The notes under the pieces: model-generated
Told to the model about the DNA's origin: nothing
The model's input: only the letters and a program-made list of their open reading frames with translations
Databases searched by the model: none
In this document: positions 1 through 5,787 of the stretch, piece after piece
How positions within the stretch are numbered: the first letter of the stretch is position 1
How the letters are laid out: the number at the start of each line of letters is the position of its first letter
Source of the DNA: Chloroflexota bacterium
Lineage (GTDB): Bacteria > Chloroflexota > Dehalococcoidia > JAUQQI01
Reading direction: 5' to 3'
Assembly: GCA_030549955.1 (NCBI GenBank)
Contig: JAUQQI010000067.1
Coordinates: forward strand, 1 to 6,713
Length of the DNA: 6,713 nucleotides
Translations under genes and position numbers: made by a program

Positions 1-198
1 GGCCGCGACCGATCCCCCGAGGAGGGCCTCAATACGGCTCAGGAGGGCTCCCTGGCGGGCCACACTCGGGGCGCAGACAACAAGCACGCGACCAGCCCCA
101 AGCCTGCGAACCTCCCGGGACAACTGGGCCAGGGCATCACGGCCCACAAAAACGCGAAAGGCTGGGGCTACGTAGCGGAAGTCGAACGCTGGGCCCAT
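1..198 (-). CDS. Iron-containing alcohol dehydrogenase / maleylacetate reductase-like protein, N-terminal part (runs off the window)
   Basis: Only the first 66 codons are present; the gene continues beyond base 1. It opens with ATG at 198-196. The protein shows 'FDFRYVAPAFRVFVGRDAL', then 'REVRRLGAGRVLVVCAPSV', which is the usual opening of the iron-containing alcohol dehydrogenase superfamily: a short strand with an aromatic-Y and R-V-x-G pattern, then the first strand of the nucleotide-binding domain. Within that superfamily it reads most like maleylacetate reductases, NAD(P)H-dependent enzymes that reduce maleylacetate to 3-oxoadipate late in aromatic ring degradation. The metal ligands and catalytic residues lie outside the window, so substrate is inferred only. 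A GGGAGGT Shine-Dalgarno (209-203 on the minus strand) lies 4 bases before the ATG, inside the last codons of the MFS gene, whose stop is 2 bases upstream. The pair is therefore probably cotranscribed and translationally coupled. Confidence 0.75.
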   Translation of the reverse strand, partial: MGPAFDFRYVAPAFRVFVGRDALAQLSREVRRLGAGRVLVVCAPSVARQGALLSRIEALLGGSVAA

Positions 199-200
199 TT

Positions 201-1496
201 TTACCTCCCGGTTGAATAGACGTGCTTTGGGACGGCGCCGGGTATCTGTGGCCGGCGAACATTGACATAAAGCAGGCAGGCGATGAGGGAGACCAGGGCA
301 AAAGTCACCAGGGCCGGCTGATATGACCGGGTCTGGTCGAAGACCCAGCCAGCAAGGACCGGGGCCAGGACTCCAATGCTACCGATGGTGTTTATTACGC
401 CGCGCAGGGTCGCGTAGCTCCGGCGGCCAAAAAATTCCCCCAGGAGGGACCAGTTCACCGCGCCGACGCTTTCGCTCGCCGCATAAACCAGGACAAAGAT
501 CAGGGGGGCCACCGGGCCCTCAAGGAAGGCGAGCAGAAGCATTGCGACCGCCTGGCAGGCCGTTCCCCCGGCCAGGATATAAGTCTTACTGACCCGGTCG
601 CCGAGCCAGCCCAAAATAAGCCCCGCCGGGATGGCAAGAAAGGCCATCAGGCCGACCAGGTTCGCCGCGGCCTGTTCGGAGAGGCCCTTCCAGACGAAAA
701 TCGGCACGAAGTGGACCCCCAGGCCCGAGAAGACCCCAAGACGCAGGGCCGTAGCAACCGCGATGAGCCAGTAGGCGGCCGTCCGAAAGGCCTGCCGGGC
801 GCTGAAATCGGCCCCCAGCGGCCGGACCGCCGGCCGGTCCGCGCCTTCGGGACCCTGGCGGCCGTCGGGTAAAAGTCCCATCTCCTCAGGGGACCGGCGG
901 ACCACCCGAGACAGGGGTACGACCAGGGTCAGGATGACCAGGCCGCAGACGACGGCCCCGGTCCGCCAGCCGTAGGCGAGCACGACCGCCGAGATGAGCG
1001 GCACCAGGACGGCTCCGCCCAGGCGGAACGAGGCCGTGAGGATGCTCATCGCGGTGGTCCGGTATCGGATGAACCACTGGTTGGCGGCGGCCAGCATGGA
1101 CTGAAAGAACCCCATGTCGAAGCCCACGGCGATAAGGCCCATGTACACGAGCAGAAACGTCCAGAAGTCGCTGACCCGCGAGAGGACCAGAAACCCCAGG
1201 CCAGTGAGGGTTCCGCCCAGGGCAACCATCCGGCGGGGTCCGAGCCGGTCAATCAGCAGGCCGACGATAGGTCCGTCGATGCTCCCCTCCAGGCGGGCCA
1301 GGGAAAAGACGAGGGATGTTGCGGCCCGGTTCAGGCCGAGGTCAGCGGCCACCGGCAGAAAAAAGACGGTGAAGCCGTAGTAATAGAGGGCCCCGACCGC
1401 GTGGATGAGGCTGCCGGCGATGATGACCCACCAGCCATAGTAGACTCGTCGCAACCTTTTCCGCGCGAACCCGACAAGGGGCTCCGGGCCCTTCAC
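201..1496 (-). CDS. Major facilitator superfamily transporter (monocarboxylate/oxalate-formate-like)
   Basis: A complete 431-residue inner-membrane carrier, about the usual length for a 12-helix MFS protein. After a short basic N-terminus it has the YYGWW motif (residues 19-23) that opens many MFS proteins related to monocarboxylate and oxalate:formate carriers. The loop between helices 2 and 3 carries a good MFS motif A (G79-LLID83-RLG-P-R88-R). A looser copy, 'GWLGDRVSK' at 296-304, sits at the matching place in the second half. A hydrophilic loop at about 198-238, with 'PEEMGLLPDG', separates the two six-helix bundles. The likely substrate is an organic anion, but the sequence does not fix it. 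The start is GTG at 1496-1494; an in-frame TAA four codons upstream rules out a longer protein. No Shine-Dalgarno precedes this GTG, and a TTG at 1454-1452 just before the YYGWW motif is an alternative start. The gene ends with TAA two bases before the dehydrogenase-like gene. Confidence 0.92.
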   Translation of the reverse strand: MKGPEPLVGFARKRLRRVYYGWWVIIAGSLIHAVGALYYYGFTVFFLPVAADLGLNRAATSLVFSLARLEGSIDGPIVGLLIDRLGPRRMVALGGTLTGLGFLVLSRVSDFWTFLLVYMGLIAVGFDMGFFQSMLAAANQWFIRYRTTAMSILTASFRLGGAVLVPLISAVVLAYGWRTGAVVCGLVILTLVVPLSRVVRRSPEEMGLLPDGRQGPEGADRPAVRPLGADFSARQAFRTAAYWLIAVATALRLGVFSGLGVHFVPIFVWKGLSEQAAANLVGLMAFLAIPAGLILGWLGDRVSKTYILAGGTACQAVAMLLLAFLEGPVAPLIFVLVYAASESVGAVNWSLLGEFFGRRSYATLRGVINTIGSIGVLAPVLAGWVFDQTRSYQPALVTFALVSLIACLLYVNVRRPQIPGAVPKHVYSTGR

Positions 1497-1502
1497 ACCG
1501 AG

Positions 1503-1533
1503 AGTTTAGCCCACAAGTTGGGCCCCGGGTCAA
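1503..1533 (-). promoter_or_regulatory. Candidate promoter of the MFS gene, placed for a leaderless transcript
   Basis: On the minus strand TTGACC (1533-1528) is followed after 19 bases by TAAACT (1508-1503). The -10 box ends 6 bases before the GTG start, so transcription would begin at or next to the first base of the start codon. The 19-base spacing is wide, so the -35 may be weak. The close -10 box and the absent Shine-Dalgarno support each other. Confidence 0.45.
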
Positions 1534-1579
1534 GTCGGTCCGCCACCCCGCACCAGTCAGGCGTGGCGAACCAGCCGAT

Positions 1580-1619
1580 AAAAACACCCAGGGTCGCAGG
1601 TTCCTGCGAGCCTGGGTGT
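1580..1619 (-). terminator. Intrinsic terminator of the solute-binding protein gene
   Basis: The hairpin arms are ACACCCAGG (1584-1592) with CCTGGGTGT (1611-1619), and inside them TCGCAGG (1594-1600) with CCTGCGA (1603-1609). Together they make a 16-bp stem interrupted by one G-G mismatch, with a very small loop. Read on the minus strand the stem is followed at once by TTTTT (1584-1580), the classic intrinsic terminator layout. It lies 37 bases past the stop codon of the solute-binding protein and before the MFS gene, so the two genes are probably separate transcription units. The plus strand lacks a T-run after the stem. Confidence 0.88.
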
Positions 1620-1655
1620 GAGGTTGCTGCAGTGCCCGGTGTTCCCTCGAGGCTG

Positions 1656-3320
1656 TCAGGCCTCGGCCAGCCAGACGTCCTCCATCCGCTGGTTGTTGTA
1701 AAGGCTTGGGTGCCGCTTGTAGTTACGGACCTTGGACCAGTGGATAGTCCGTTCGAAGCGCCAGTTGACGACGATTTTTGCATTCCCAACGAGGGCCCGC
1801 TTTTCCATCTCCCAAACGAGGCGGCGCCGCTCATTGGGGTCCAACGTCTGGGACTGGCGCTCGAAGAGCGCGTCGACCTCCGGGACGCAGACGTTCGAGT
1901 AGTTGCGCTCGGCATTGCAAAGGTAGAACTCGGCGTAAACCGCGTCGGGGTCATCGATGGCGATGGCATGGACCCACGGGGCCATATCGAAGTCCCGCCG
2001 GTTGAGCCGGTCAAAGGCTGTCCCGGTCTCCTGAACATCCAGGACGGCCTCGATGCCGATTTTGGCCAGCTGGTCCTTCAGGAAGACCGAGAGGGGCTCG
2101 AATTCGGCCCCCTTGCGGGTCAGGAGGGTTGTCTTAAACCCGTTCGGGTAGCCGGCCTCGGCCAGCAGCCGCTTCGCCTCCTCGATCTCCTGGGCCTTAT
2201 TGGGCCGGTAGCCGGGAACCTTCTCAAGCTCCTCTTTCGGAAGGGCCCACTGGCCCCCGACCGGCATGAAGCCGCCCACCGAACCCTCGCCCTGCGCCAG
2301 GACCGTTACAGAGGCTGCCCGGTCGATGGCCATCGAGACGGCGAGCCGGACCCGCTCGTCGTCCCAGGGCTTGCGCCGGGCATTCATGTTGACGGTATCG
2401 AAAAGATAGCCCTGGACCTTCTGGATGACGACCTTGTCACCGAGCTGACGCTTCGCCTCATCGGCGTCGGCCTGGAGGTTGGGCCGGTACATGAGAAGCT
2501 GGCCAGAGATAAAGGCCGAGAGGGCCGTGTTCGGGTCCGGGATTATAAAATACTTGATCCCGTCAAGATACGGCCGCCCCTCCACGTGGTATTCGGTGTT
2601 TTTTACCAGCTCAATGCTGACGCCCCGAATGTGTTCTTTAAACTTAAACGGCCCGGTTCCGATGACAGTGTTCTTCATGTCGGGCCGGGAGTCCAGCAGG
2701 TCCTTCGGGTAGATAACGTTCCAGCCCTGGGCGATGTTCGGCAGGAGAGACGGGCTTGGGCGTTTGAGAATAAACTTGACCGTATAATCGTCCGGGGTTT
2801 CGATACCGTCAATAACCTGGAACACGCCCTTTCGGGGGCTCACCACCCCACGCGGTGGGTTCGCAATCCGTTCAAAGTTGGCCTTAATATCCTCGGCTTT
2901 GAAGGGCTTCCCGTGATGGAACTTTACCCCGCGCTTGAGATAGAACGTGTAAACCTTGCCGTCCGGACTCATTTCCCAGCGTTCGGCCAGGTCGGGGATT
3001 ATCCGGTTCGGATCCTGAGGGTCGAACTGAACCAGCAGGTTGAAACAGGGCGCCAGCGGGTGAAGGATCTGGTACGTTGAGGCCTGATGGATGTCATAAT
3101 TGGCGGGGTCGGCTGCTGACCAGGCGGTAAGTACACCCCCGTACCGCGGCTTCTCCTCGGCGGTCTGCGTGCCGGGCCCGGTCTGCGCCTGCTGAGCCTG
3201 GGGTGCGCATGACCAGAGGCCCAGGCTGAGGGCCGCTACCGCACTGCTCGTAAGGAACTGCCGCCGGGAGTAAGGGCGCCGCAGGACCCATTCCCAGTAG
3301 GACTGCCGCCAGTCGGTCAT
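1656..3320 (-). CDS. ABC transporter solute-binding lipoprotein, family 5 (peptide/nickel/opine type)
   Basis: A complete 554-residue extracytoplasmic binding protein of the family that feeds Dpp/Opp-type ABC importers with oligopeptides, nickel complexes, opines or similar solutes. The N-terminus has a twin-arginine motif, S18-R19-R20-Q-F-L, then a hydrophobic stretch (A27-L35) and a lipobox-like LWSC with the acylated cysteine at C38. It is therefore likely exported folded by Tat and anchored as a lipoprotein. A Gln/Thr-rich linker follows (39-57). The mature domain starts at 'RYGGVLT' (59-65) and shows the family signature around residues 109-152 (LAERWEMSPDG ... LKRGVKFHHGKPF ... ED) and 'GTGPFKFKE' (221-229). 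ATG at 3320-3318 is preceded by AGGGGAGGT (3336-3328), 7 bases away. No permease or ATPase gene is in the window, so this looks like an orphan binding protein with its own promoter and terminator. Ligand unknown. Confidence 0.95.
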   Translation of the reverse strand: MTDWRQSYWEWVLRRPYSRRQFLTSSAVAALSLGLWSCAPQAQQAQTGPGTQTAEEKPRYGGVLTAWSAADPANYDIHQASTYQILHPLAPCFNLLVQFDPQDPNRIIPDLAERWEMSPDGKVYTFYLKRGVKFHHGKPFKAEDIKANFERIANPPRGVVSPRKGVFQVIDGIETPDDYTVKFILKRPSPSLLPNIAQGWNVIYPKDLLDSRPDMKNTVIGTGPFKFKEHIRGVSIELVKNTEYHVEGRPYLDGIKYFIIPDPNTALSAFISGQLLMYRPNLQADADEAKRQLGDKVVIQKVQGYLFDTVNMNARRKPWDDERVRLAVSMAIDRAASVTVLAQGEGSVGGFMPVGGQWALPKEELEKVPGYRPNKAQEIEEAKRLLAEAGYPNGFKTTLLTRKGAEFEPLSVFLKDQLAKIGIEAVLDVQETGTAFDRLNRRDFDMAPWVHAIAIDDPDAVYAEFYLCNAERNYSNVCVPEVDALFERQSQTLDPNERRRLVWEMEKRALVGNAKIVVNWRFERTIHWSKVRNYKRHPSLYNNQRMEDVWLAEA

Positions 3321-3358
3321 CGGAGATACCTCCCCTGCGCAAGTTTTCGGATCACCTG

Positions 3359-3388
3359 ATTTTATCCGAGGGAATAAATGTCAGTCAA
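3359..3388 (-). promoter_or_regulatory. Sigma-70-like promoter of the solute-binding protein gene
   Basis: On the minus strand TTGACT (3388-3383) and TAAAAT (3364-3359) are separated by 18 bases, each matching the vegetative consensus at 5 of 6 positions. The predicted start is near 3352, giving a leader of about 32 bases with a strong Shine-Dalgarno (3336-3328) before the ATG at 3320. Confidence 0.72.
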
Positions 3389-3392
3389 ATCG

Positions 3393-3427
3393 GCAGGCCG
3401 GGGGCCGCCGGCCGCCCCCGGCCCTGC
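3393..3427. repeat. GC-rich inverted repeat in the divergent promoter region
   Basis: A perfect 10-bp inverted repeat, GGCCGGGGGC (3396-3405) and GCCCCCGGCC (3414-3423), encloses 8 bases. With one bulged C the arms extend by three more pairs (GCA with TGC). It lies just upstream of the -35 of the leftward promoter and just upstream of the rightward -10 candidate. This position suits an operator or a transcription barrier between the two divergent genes. No T-run follows on either strand, so it is not a standard terminator. Confidence 0.6.
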
Positions 3428-3430
3428 GAC

Positions 3431-3439
3431 TGATATACT
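3431..3439 (+). promoter_or_regulatory. Candidate extended -10 promoter for the antiporter gene
   Basis: TGATATACT matches an extended -10 element (TGn followed by TATACT). No -35 hexamer is visible at the right distance because that place is taken by the GC-rich inverted repeat. Transcription would start near 3446 and leave a leader of about 100 bases, which contains a small hairpin CCACAG/CTGTGG at 3479-3495. Confidence 0.4.
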
Positions 3440-3529
3440 CGAAGCGGGGTATTTCAACCTGACGCCGACTACTTCCCGCCACAGGATGGCTGTGGGGTTC
3501 CCGGCCTGAACGTGTTTAAACTGCCCGTT

Positions 3530-3549
3530 ACCGGTGGGGACTGACCGGT
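3530..3549 (+). promoter_or_regulatory. Possible start-codon hairpin of the antiporter mRNA
   Basis: Two copies of the self-complementary hexamer ACCGGT (3530-3535 and 3544-3549) flank an 8-base loop GGGGACTG. The Shine-Dalgarno overlaps the first arm and the loop, and the second arm covers the first two bases of the GTG start codon. Such a hairpin could reduce translation initiation. The short stem could also arise by chance at this GC content. Confidence 0.35.
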
Positions 3550-5299
3550 GACCGCTGAGCTTGGCCTGATCGAACACCTTACTATCGCCCTGGGCGCGGC
3601 TTTCGTCGCCGGGTTCGTGGTGGCCCGGGTCGGACTGCCGCCGCTGGTGGGTTACCTGCTGGCCGGAGTCCTGCTGGGTCCGGCAACCCCAGGACCTATT
3701 GCCGACCTGGCCCTGGCAACCCAGCTTGCCAATATTGGCATTGTCCTTCTCATGTTCGGGGTTGGGGTCCAGCTTTCGGTCCGGGAGTTGCTTCCGGTCT
3801 GGCGGGAAGCCGTCGTGGGCGTAGCTATCCAGACGGTCATTCTCACGTTAGCTGGGATGGGTTTGGCCCGGCTTTGGGGCTGGACCGATACCAGCGGGGT
3901 GTTGCTTGGTCTGGCGGCGTCCAGTGCTAGCACCGTCGTCGGCACCCGGGTCCTGATGGAGCGAAACCTGCTGGATTCGACGCCCGGCCGGTTGGCGGTT
4001 GGCTCGCTCATCGTCGATGACCTGCAGACGGTCGTGCTCATGCTTATTGTCCCCTCCGTCGTAGCGGGGGTGCCCGGCGCAAGGGAGTTACCGTGGTTCT
4101 GGGCTGTGGCTATCTCCCTGGGAAAGGCCTTCGTCTTCGGGGTGTTAATGTTCTTTGTGGGCGCGCGGTTTGTGCCATGGCTGCTGCTTCAGGTTGCCCG
4201 GATCGGGTCCCGGGAGCTGATGGTGCTCGGTGTGTTCGGCGTTGTCCTGGGAGTAGCCCTCCTGTCGCAGTCGGTCTTCGGGCTTTCCCTCGCCCTCGGC
4301 GCGTTCGTTGCGGGATTGGTCGTCAGCGAGTCGGACCTGAGCCACCACGTGGCAGCCGAATCCCTGCCCCTGCGGGATGCATTTTCGGTGCTGTTCTTTA
4401 TTGCGGCCGGGATGCTCTTCGACCCAGTTTTTACAGGCACACACTTGGGGCCGGTTGGTGTTTTCCTTGTCATGGTGATGGTCTTCAAGCCCCTGATCTT
4501 CGTCGGAACGGTCCTGGCTCTCGGCCATTCCTGGCGAACGGCCCTGCTCGTCGCCACGACCCGGGCCCAGATCGGGGAATTTTCGTTTTTACTCGGCACG
4601 GTTGGCCTCTCACTGGGTCTCATGTCGACCCGCGAATACAGCCTGCTCCTCGCGGCCACCGTGCTGTCGATCGGCCTGAATCCGGCTATGTTCCACGTTG
4701 CCAGGTTGCTTGAGGGCTGGGAGCCTGTCAGTGGTTTGTCAAGCCTGCGCCGGGCCGCGCCCGGCGCCGAGCCGAGGCTGACAGCCGGTGAGGACCCGGA
4801 ACGACTTCGGGGTCACGTGGTTCTGTGCGGTTACGGGCAGGTGGGGCGGGTCATCGCCCACGCCCTTTCCCGCCGGGGCCTTCCTTTTCTGGTGGTGGAC
4901 CAGGACCGGCGGCAGGTTGAGGCCCTGCGACGGCGGGGGATTCGGGCCATCTACGGGGACGCTGGCCATCCGATGACCCTTGACCTGGCAGGGGTCGGTC
5001 GGGCGAGGGCGGTGGTTGTGGCGATTTCGGACCCCATTGTAGCCCGGCGAGTGGCGGACCATGTTCGGAAGGCGAACCCGCGGGTTGCCATTCTGGTCCG
5101 GACCCAGAGCGAAGCCGAACGGGCCGTGCTTGAGCGGCTCGGTGCCGATGAGGTTGTGCTGGCCGACCTTGAGGTTGGGCTGGAGATGGTTCGTCACGTG
5201 CTCAGGCGATTTGGGATAAGCCCGCTGGAGATTCAGGGCTTTGTTCAGGGCCTGCGGTCATCCCTGGGCTACCCGACTGCTGAAGGGCCCCGCGTTTGA
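3548..5299 (+). CDS. Kef-type cation:proton antiporter (CPA2 family) with C-terminal RCK/TrkA-N domain
   Basis: A complete 583-residue inner-membrane protein that should exchange K+ or Na+ for protons across the cytoplasmic membrane. Residues about 8-388 form the Na+/H+ exchanger domain with some 12 hydrophobic helices. Visible CPA2 features are 'GYLLAGVLLGP' (35-45), 'LLMFGVGVQLS' (67-77), the Ser/Thr-rich 'SSASTVVGTRVL' (125-136) and paired acids D157-D158 in 'VDDLQ'. Residues about 421-540 form a Rossmann RCK_N domain: 'HVVLCGYGQVGRV' with G428-Y-G-Q-V-G433, acidic D451 at the end of the second strand (usual for NAD(H) preference) and 'YGDAGHP' (469-475). The chain ends shortly after that domain, so there is no RCK_C ligand domain. 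The start is GTG 3548-3550, with GGTGGGGA 7 bases upstream; an in-frame TGA at 3542-3544 excludes a longer form. It most resembles KefB/KefC/YbaL-like proteins; ion choice is not readable. Confidence 0.94.
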   Translation: MTAELGLIEHLTIALGAAFVAGFVVARVGLPPLVGYLLAGVLLGPATPGPIADLALATQLANIGIVLLMFGVGVQLSVRELLPVWREAVVGVAIQTVILTLAGMGLARLWGWTDTSGVLLGLAASSASTVVGTRVLMERNLLDSTPGRLAVGSLIVDDLQTVVLMLIVPSVVAGVPGARELPWFWAVAISLGKAFVFGVLMFFVGARFVPWLLLQVARIGSRELMVLGVFGVVLGVALLSQSVFGLSLALGAFVAGLVVSESDLSHHVAAESLPLRDAFSVLFFIAAGMLFDPVFTGTHLGPVGVFLVMVMVFKPLIFVGTVLALGHSWRTALLVATTRAQIGEFSFLLGTVGLSLGLMSTREYSLLLAATVLSIGLNPAMFHVARLLEGWEPVSGLSSLRRAAPGAEPRLTAGEDPERLRGHVVLCGYGQVGRVIAHALSRRGLPFLVVDQDRRQVEALRRRGIRAIYGDAGHPMTLDLAGVGRARAVVVAISDPIVARRVADHVRKANPRVAILVRTQSEAERAVLERLGADEVVLADLEVGLEMVRHVLRRFGISPLEIQGFVQGLRSSLGYPTAEGPRV

Positions 5300-5313
5300 C
5301 GCCGGGGTCGGCC

Positions 5314-5342
5314 TTGCTTTGGGGAAATTTTTAGGCTAAAAT
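5314..5342 (+). promoter_or_regulatory. Sigma-70-like promoter of the tRNA-Tyr gene
   Basis: TTGCTT (5314-5319) and TAAAAT (5337-5342) are separated by exactly 17 bases. The element lies in the only AT-rich patch of this region, right after the antiporter stop. Predicted start is near 5349, about 48 bases before the mature tRNA end. Confidence 0.7.
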
Positions 5343-5357
5343 AAGGTCTGGATTCGC

Positions 5358-5381
5358 GGCGCGCGGTCTGACCGCGGCGCC
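5358..5381 (+). other. Hairpin in the 5' leader of the tRNA-Tyr precursor
   Basis: GGCGCGCGGT (5358-5367) pairs with ACCGC plus GCGCC (5371-5375 and 5377-5381) around a CTG loop, giving 10 base pairs with one bulged G (5376). It lies between the predicted transcription start and the mature 5' end. No T-run follows, so it is not a terminator of the antiporter gene; it could be a processing or stability element. Confidence 0.5.
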
Positions 5382-5396
5382 GGTCTAGCCGTTCCC

Positions 5397-5480
5397 GGAG
5401 GGGTGGCCGAGCGGCTAAGGCAGCGGTCTGTAAAACCGCCGGGCGGGAGCCCTTCGCAGGTTCGAGTCCTGCCCCCTCCA
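5397..5480 (+). tRNA. tRNA-Tyr (anticodon GUA)
   Basis: A complete class II tRNA of 84 bases. The acceptor stem GGAGGGG (5397-5403) pairs with CCCCTCC (5473-5479), followed by discriminator A5480. The D stem is GCC/GGC (5406-5408, 5419-5421). The anticodon stem GCGGT/ACCGC (5423-5427, 5435-5439) holds the loop CTGTAAA with anticodon GTA at 5430-5432. A long variable arm (about 5440-5455) contains GGGC/GCCC-type pairing, as expected for bacterial tRNA-Tyr. The T stem GCAGG/CCTGC encloses TTCGAGT. The CCA end is not encoded, since the discriminator is followed by CCG, so CCA must be added by a nucleotidyltransferase. Every stem is fully paired, so the gene looks functional. It appears to be a single-gene unit with its own promoter and terminator. 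Confidence 0.97.
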
Positions 5481-5505
5481 CCGAGATTTGCCCGACGCTT
5501 CCCTG

Positions 5506-5531
5506 GCCCGGCACTGATGCCGGGCTTTTTT
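5506..5531 (+). terminator. Intrinsic terminator after tRNA-Tyr
   Basis: GCCCGGCA (5506-5513) and TGCCGGGC (5518-5525) form a perfect 8-bp stem with a CTGA loop, followed by six T residues (5526-5531). It lies 25 bases after the tRNA end and closes that unit. Confidence 0.92.
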
Positions 5532-5728
5532 GCCCGGCCTCCGGCCGGCAAAACGGCGCTTTCCCCACAAATTCACCGAGCTCAACCTGGGGGAGGCTGA
5601 GCCAAACCCGGTAGTTCCCCGTGGCTGGGGCCGGGATGACCACGGGCGGCCTCACCCCCGACCCGCTCAATGTTCCCGGTGCCCGGCAAAGGTTCAGGCT
5701 TACGGCGCCGCCTCGTATCAGTGCGCAG
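5532..5728. other. Intergenic spacer with weak inverted repeats and no supported gene
   Basis: No start with a plausible ribosome binding site and no recognisable protein is seen on either strand. The spacer holds an inverted repeat CCCGTGG/CCACGGG (5618-5624 and 5640-5646, 15-base loop). This is nested in a possible outer stem GGGGGAGGC (5589-5597) with GCCT-CCCCC (5649-5659, two bases bulged). A small imperfect hairpin lies at 5580-5602 and competes with that outer stem. At this GC content such pairings may be chance. Confidence 0.4.
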
Positions 5729-5758
5729 TTGCAGCCGCGGGATACTCTGGGCTATGAT
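5729..5758 (+). promoter_or_regulatory. Candidate sigma-70-like promoter of the hyuA-like gene
   Basis: TTGCAG (5729-5734) and TATGAT (5753-5758) are separated by 18 bases. The predicted start near 5765 gives a leader of about 23 bases that includes the Shine-Dalgarno GGTGGAG (5775-5781), 6 bases before the ATG at 5788. Confidence 0.6.
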
Positions 5759-5787
5759 AGCTCCGAACTGCACGGGTGGAGTGTCCA

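Noticed and set aside
1648..1665. Hairpin CGAGGC/GCCTCG over the stop codon of the solute-binding protein
   Set aside because: It is only six pairs with no T-run, and the real terminator is the stronger hairpin at 1580-1619.
1401..3080. A 559-residue open frame on the plus strand, antisense to the solute-binding protein
   Set aside because: It has no family motifs and is Pro/Gly/Val/Asp-rich in the manner of a GC-rich antisense frame. The opposite strand encodes an unmistakable family-5 binding protein with promoter, Shine-Dalgarno and terminator.
3446..3547. A possible small ORF or CRISPR-like element in the leader of the antiporter gene
   Set aside because: No start with a Shine-Dalgarno gives a convincing peptide, and there are no spaced direct repeats anywhere in the window.
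5397..5787. tRNA-Tyr as an integration (attachment) site with a mobile element downstream
   Set aside because: There is no second copy of the tRNA 3' end in the window and no integrase gene. The downstream gene has ordinary base composition.
5580..5787. Cobalamin or other known riboswitch ahead of hyuA
   Set aside because: I looked for B12-box and other known aptamer motifs and found none. The predicted transcription start lies after the structured part.
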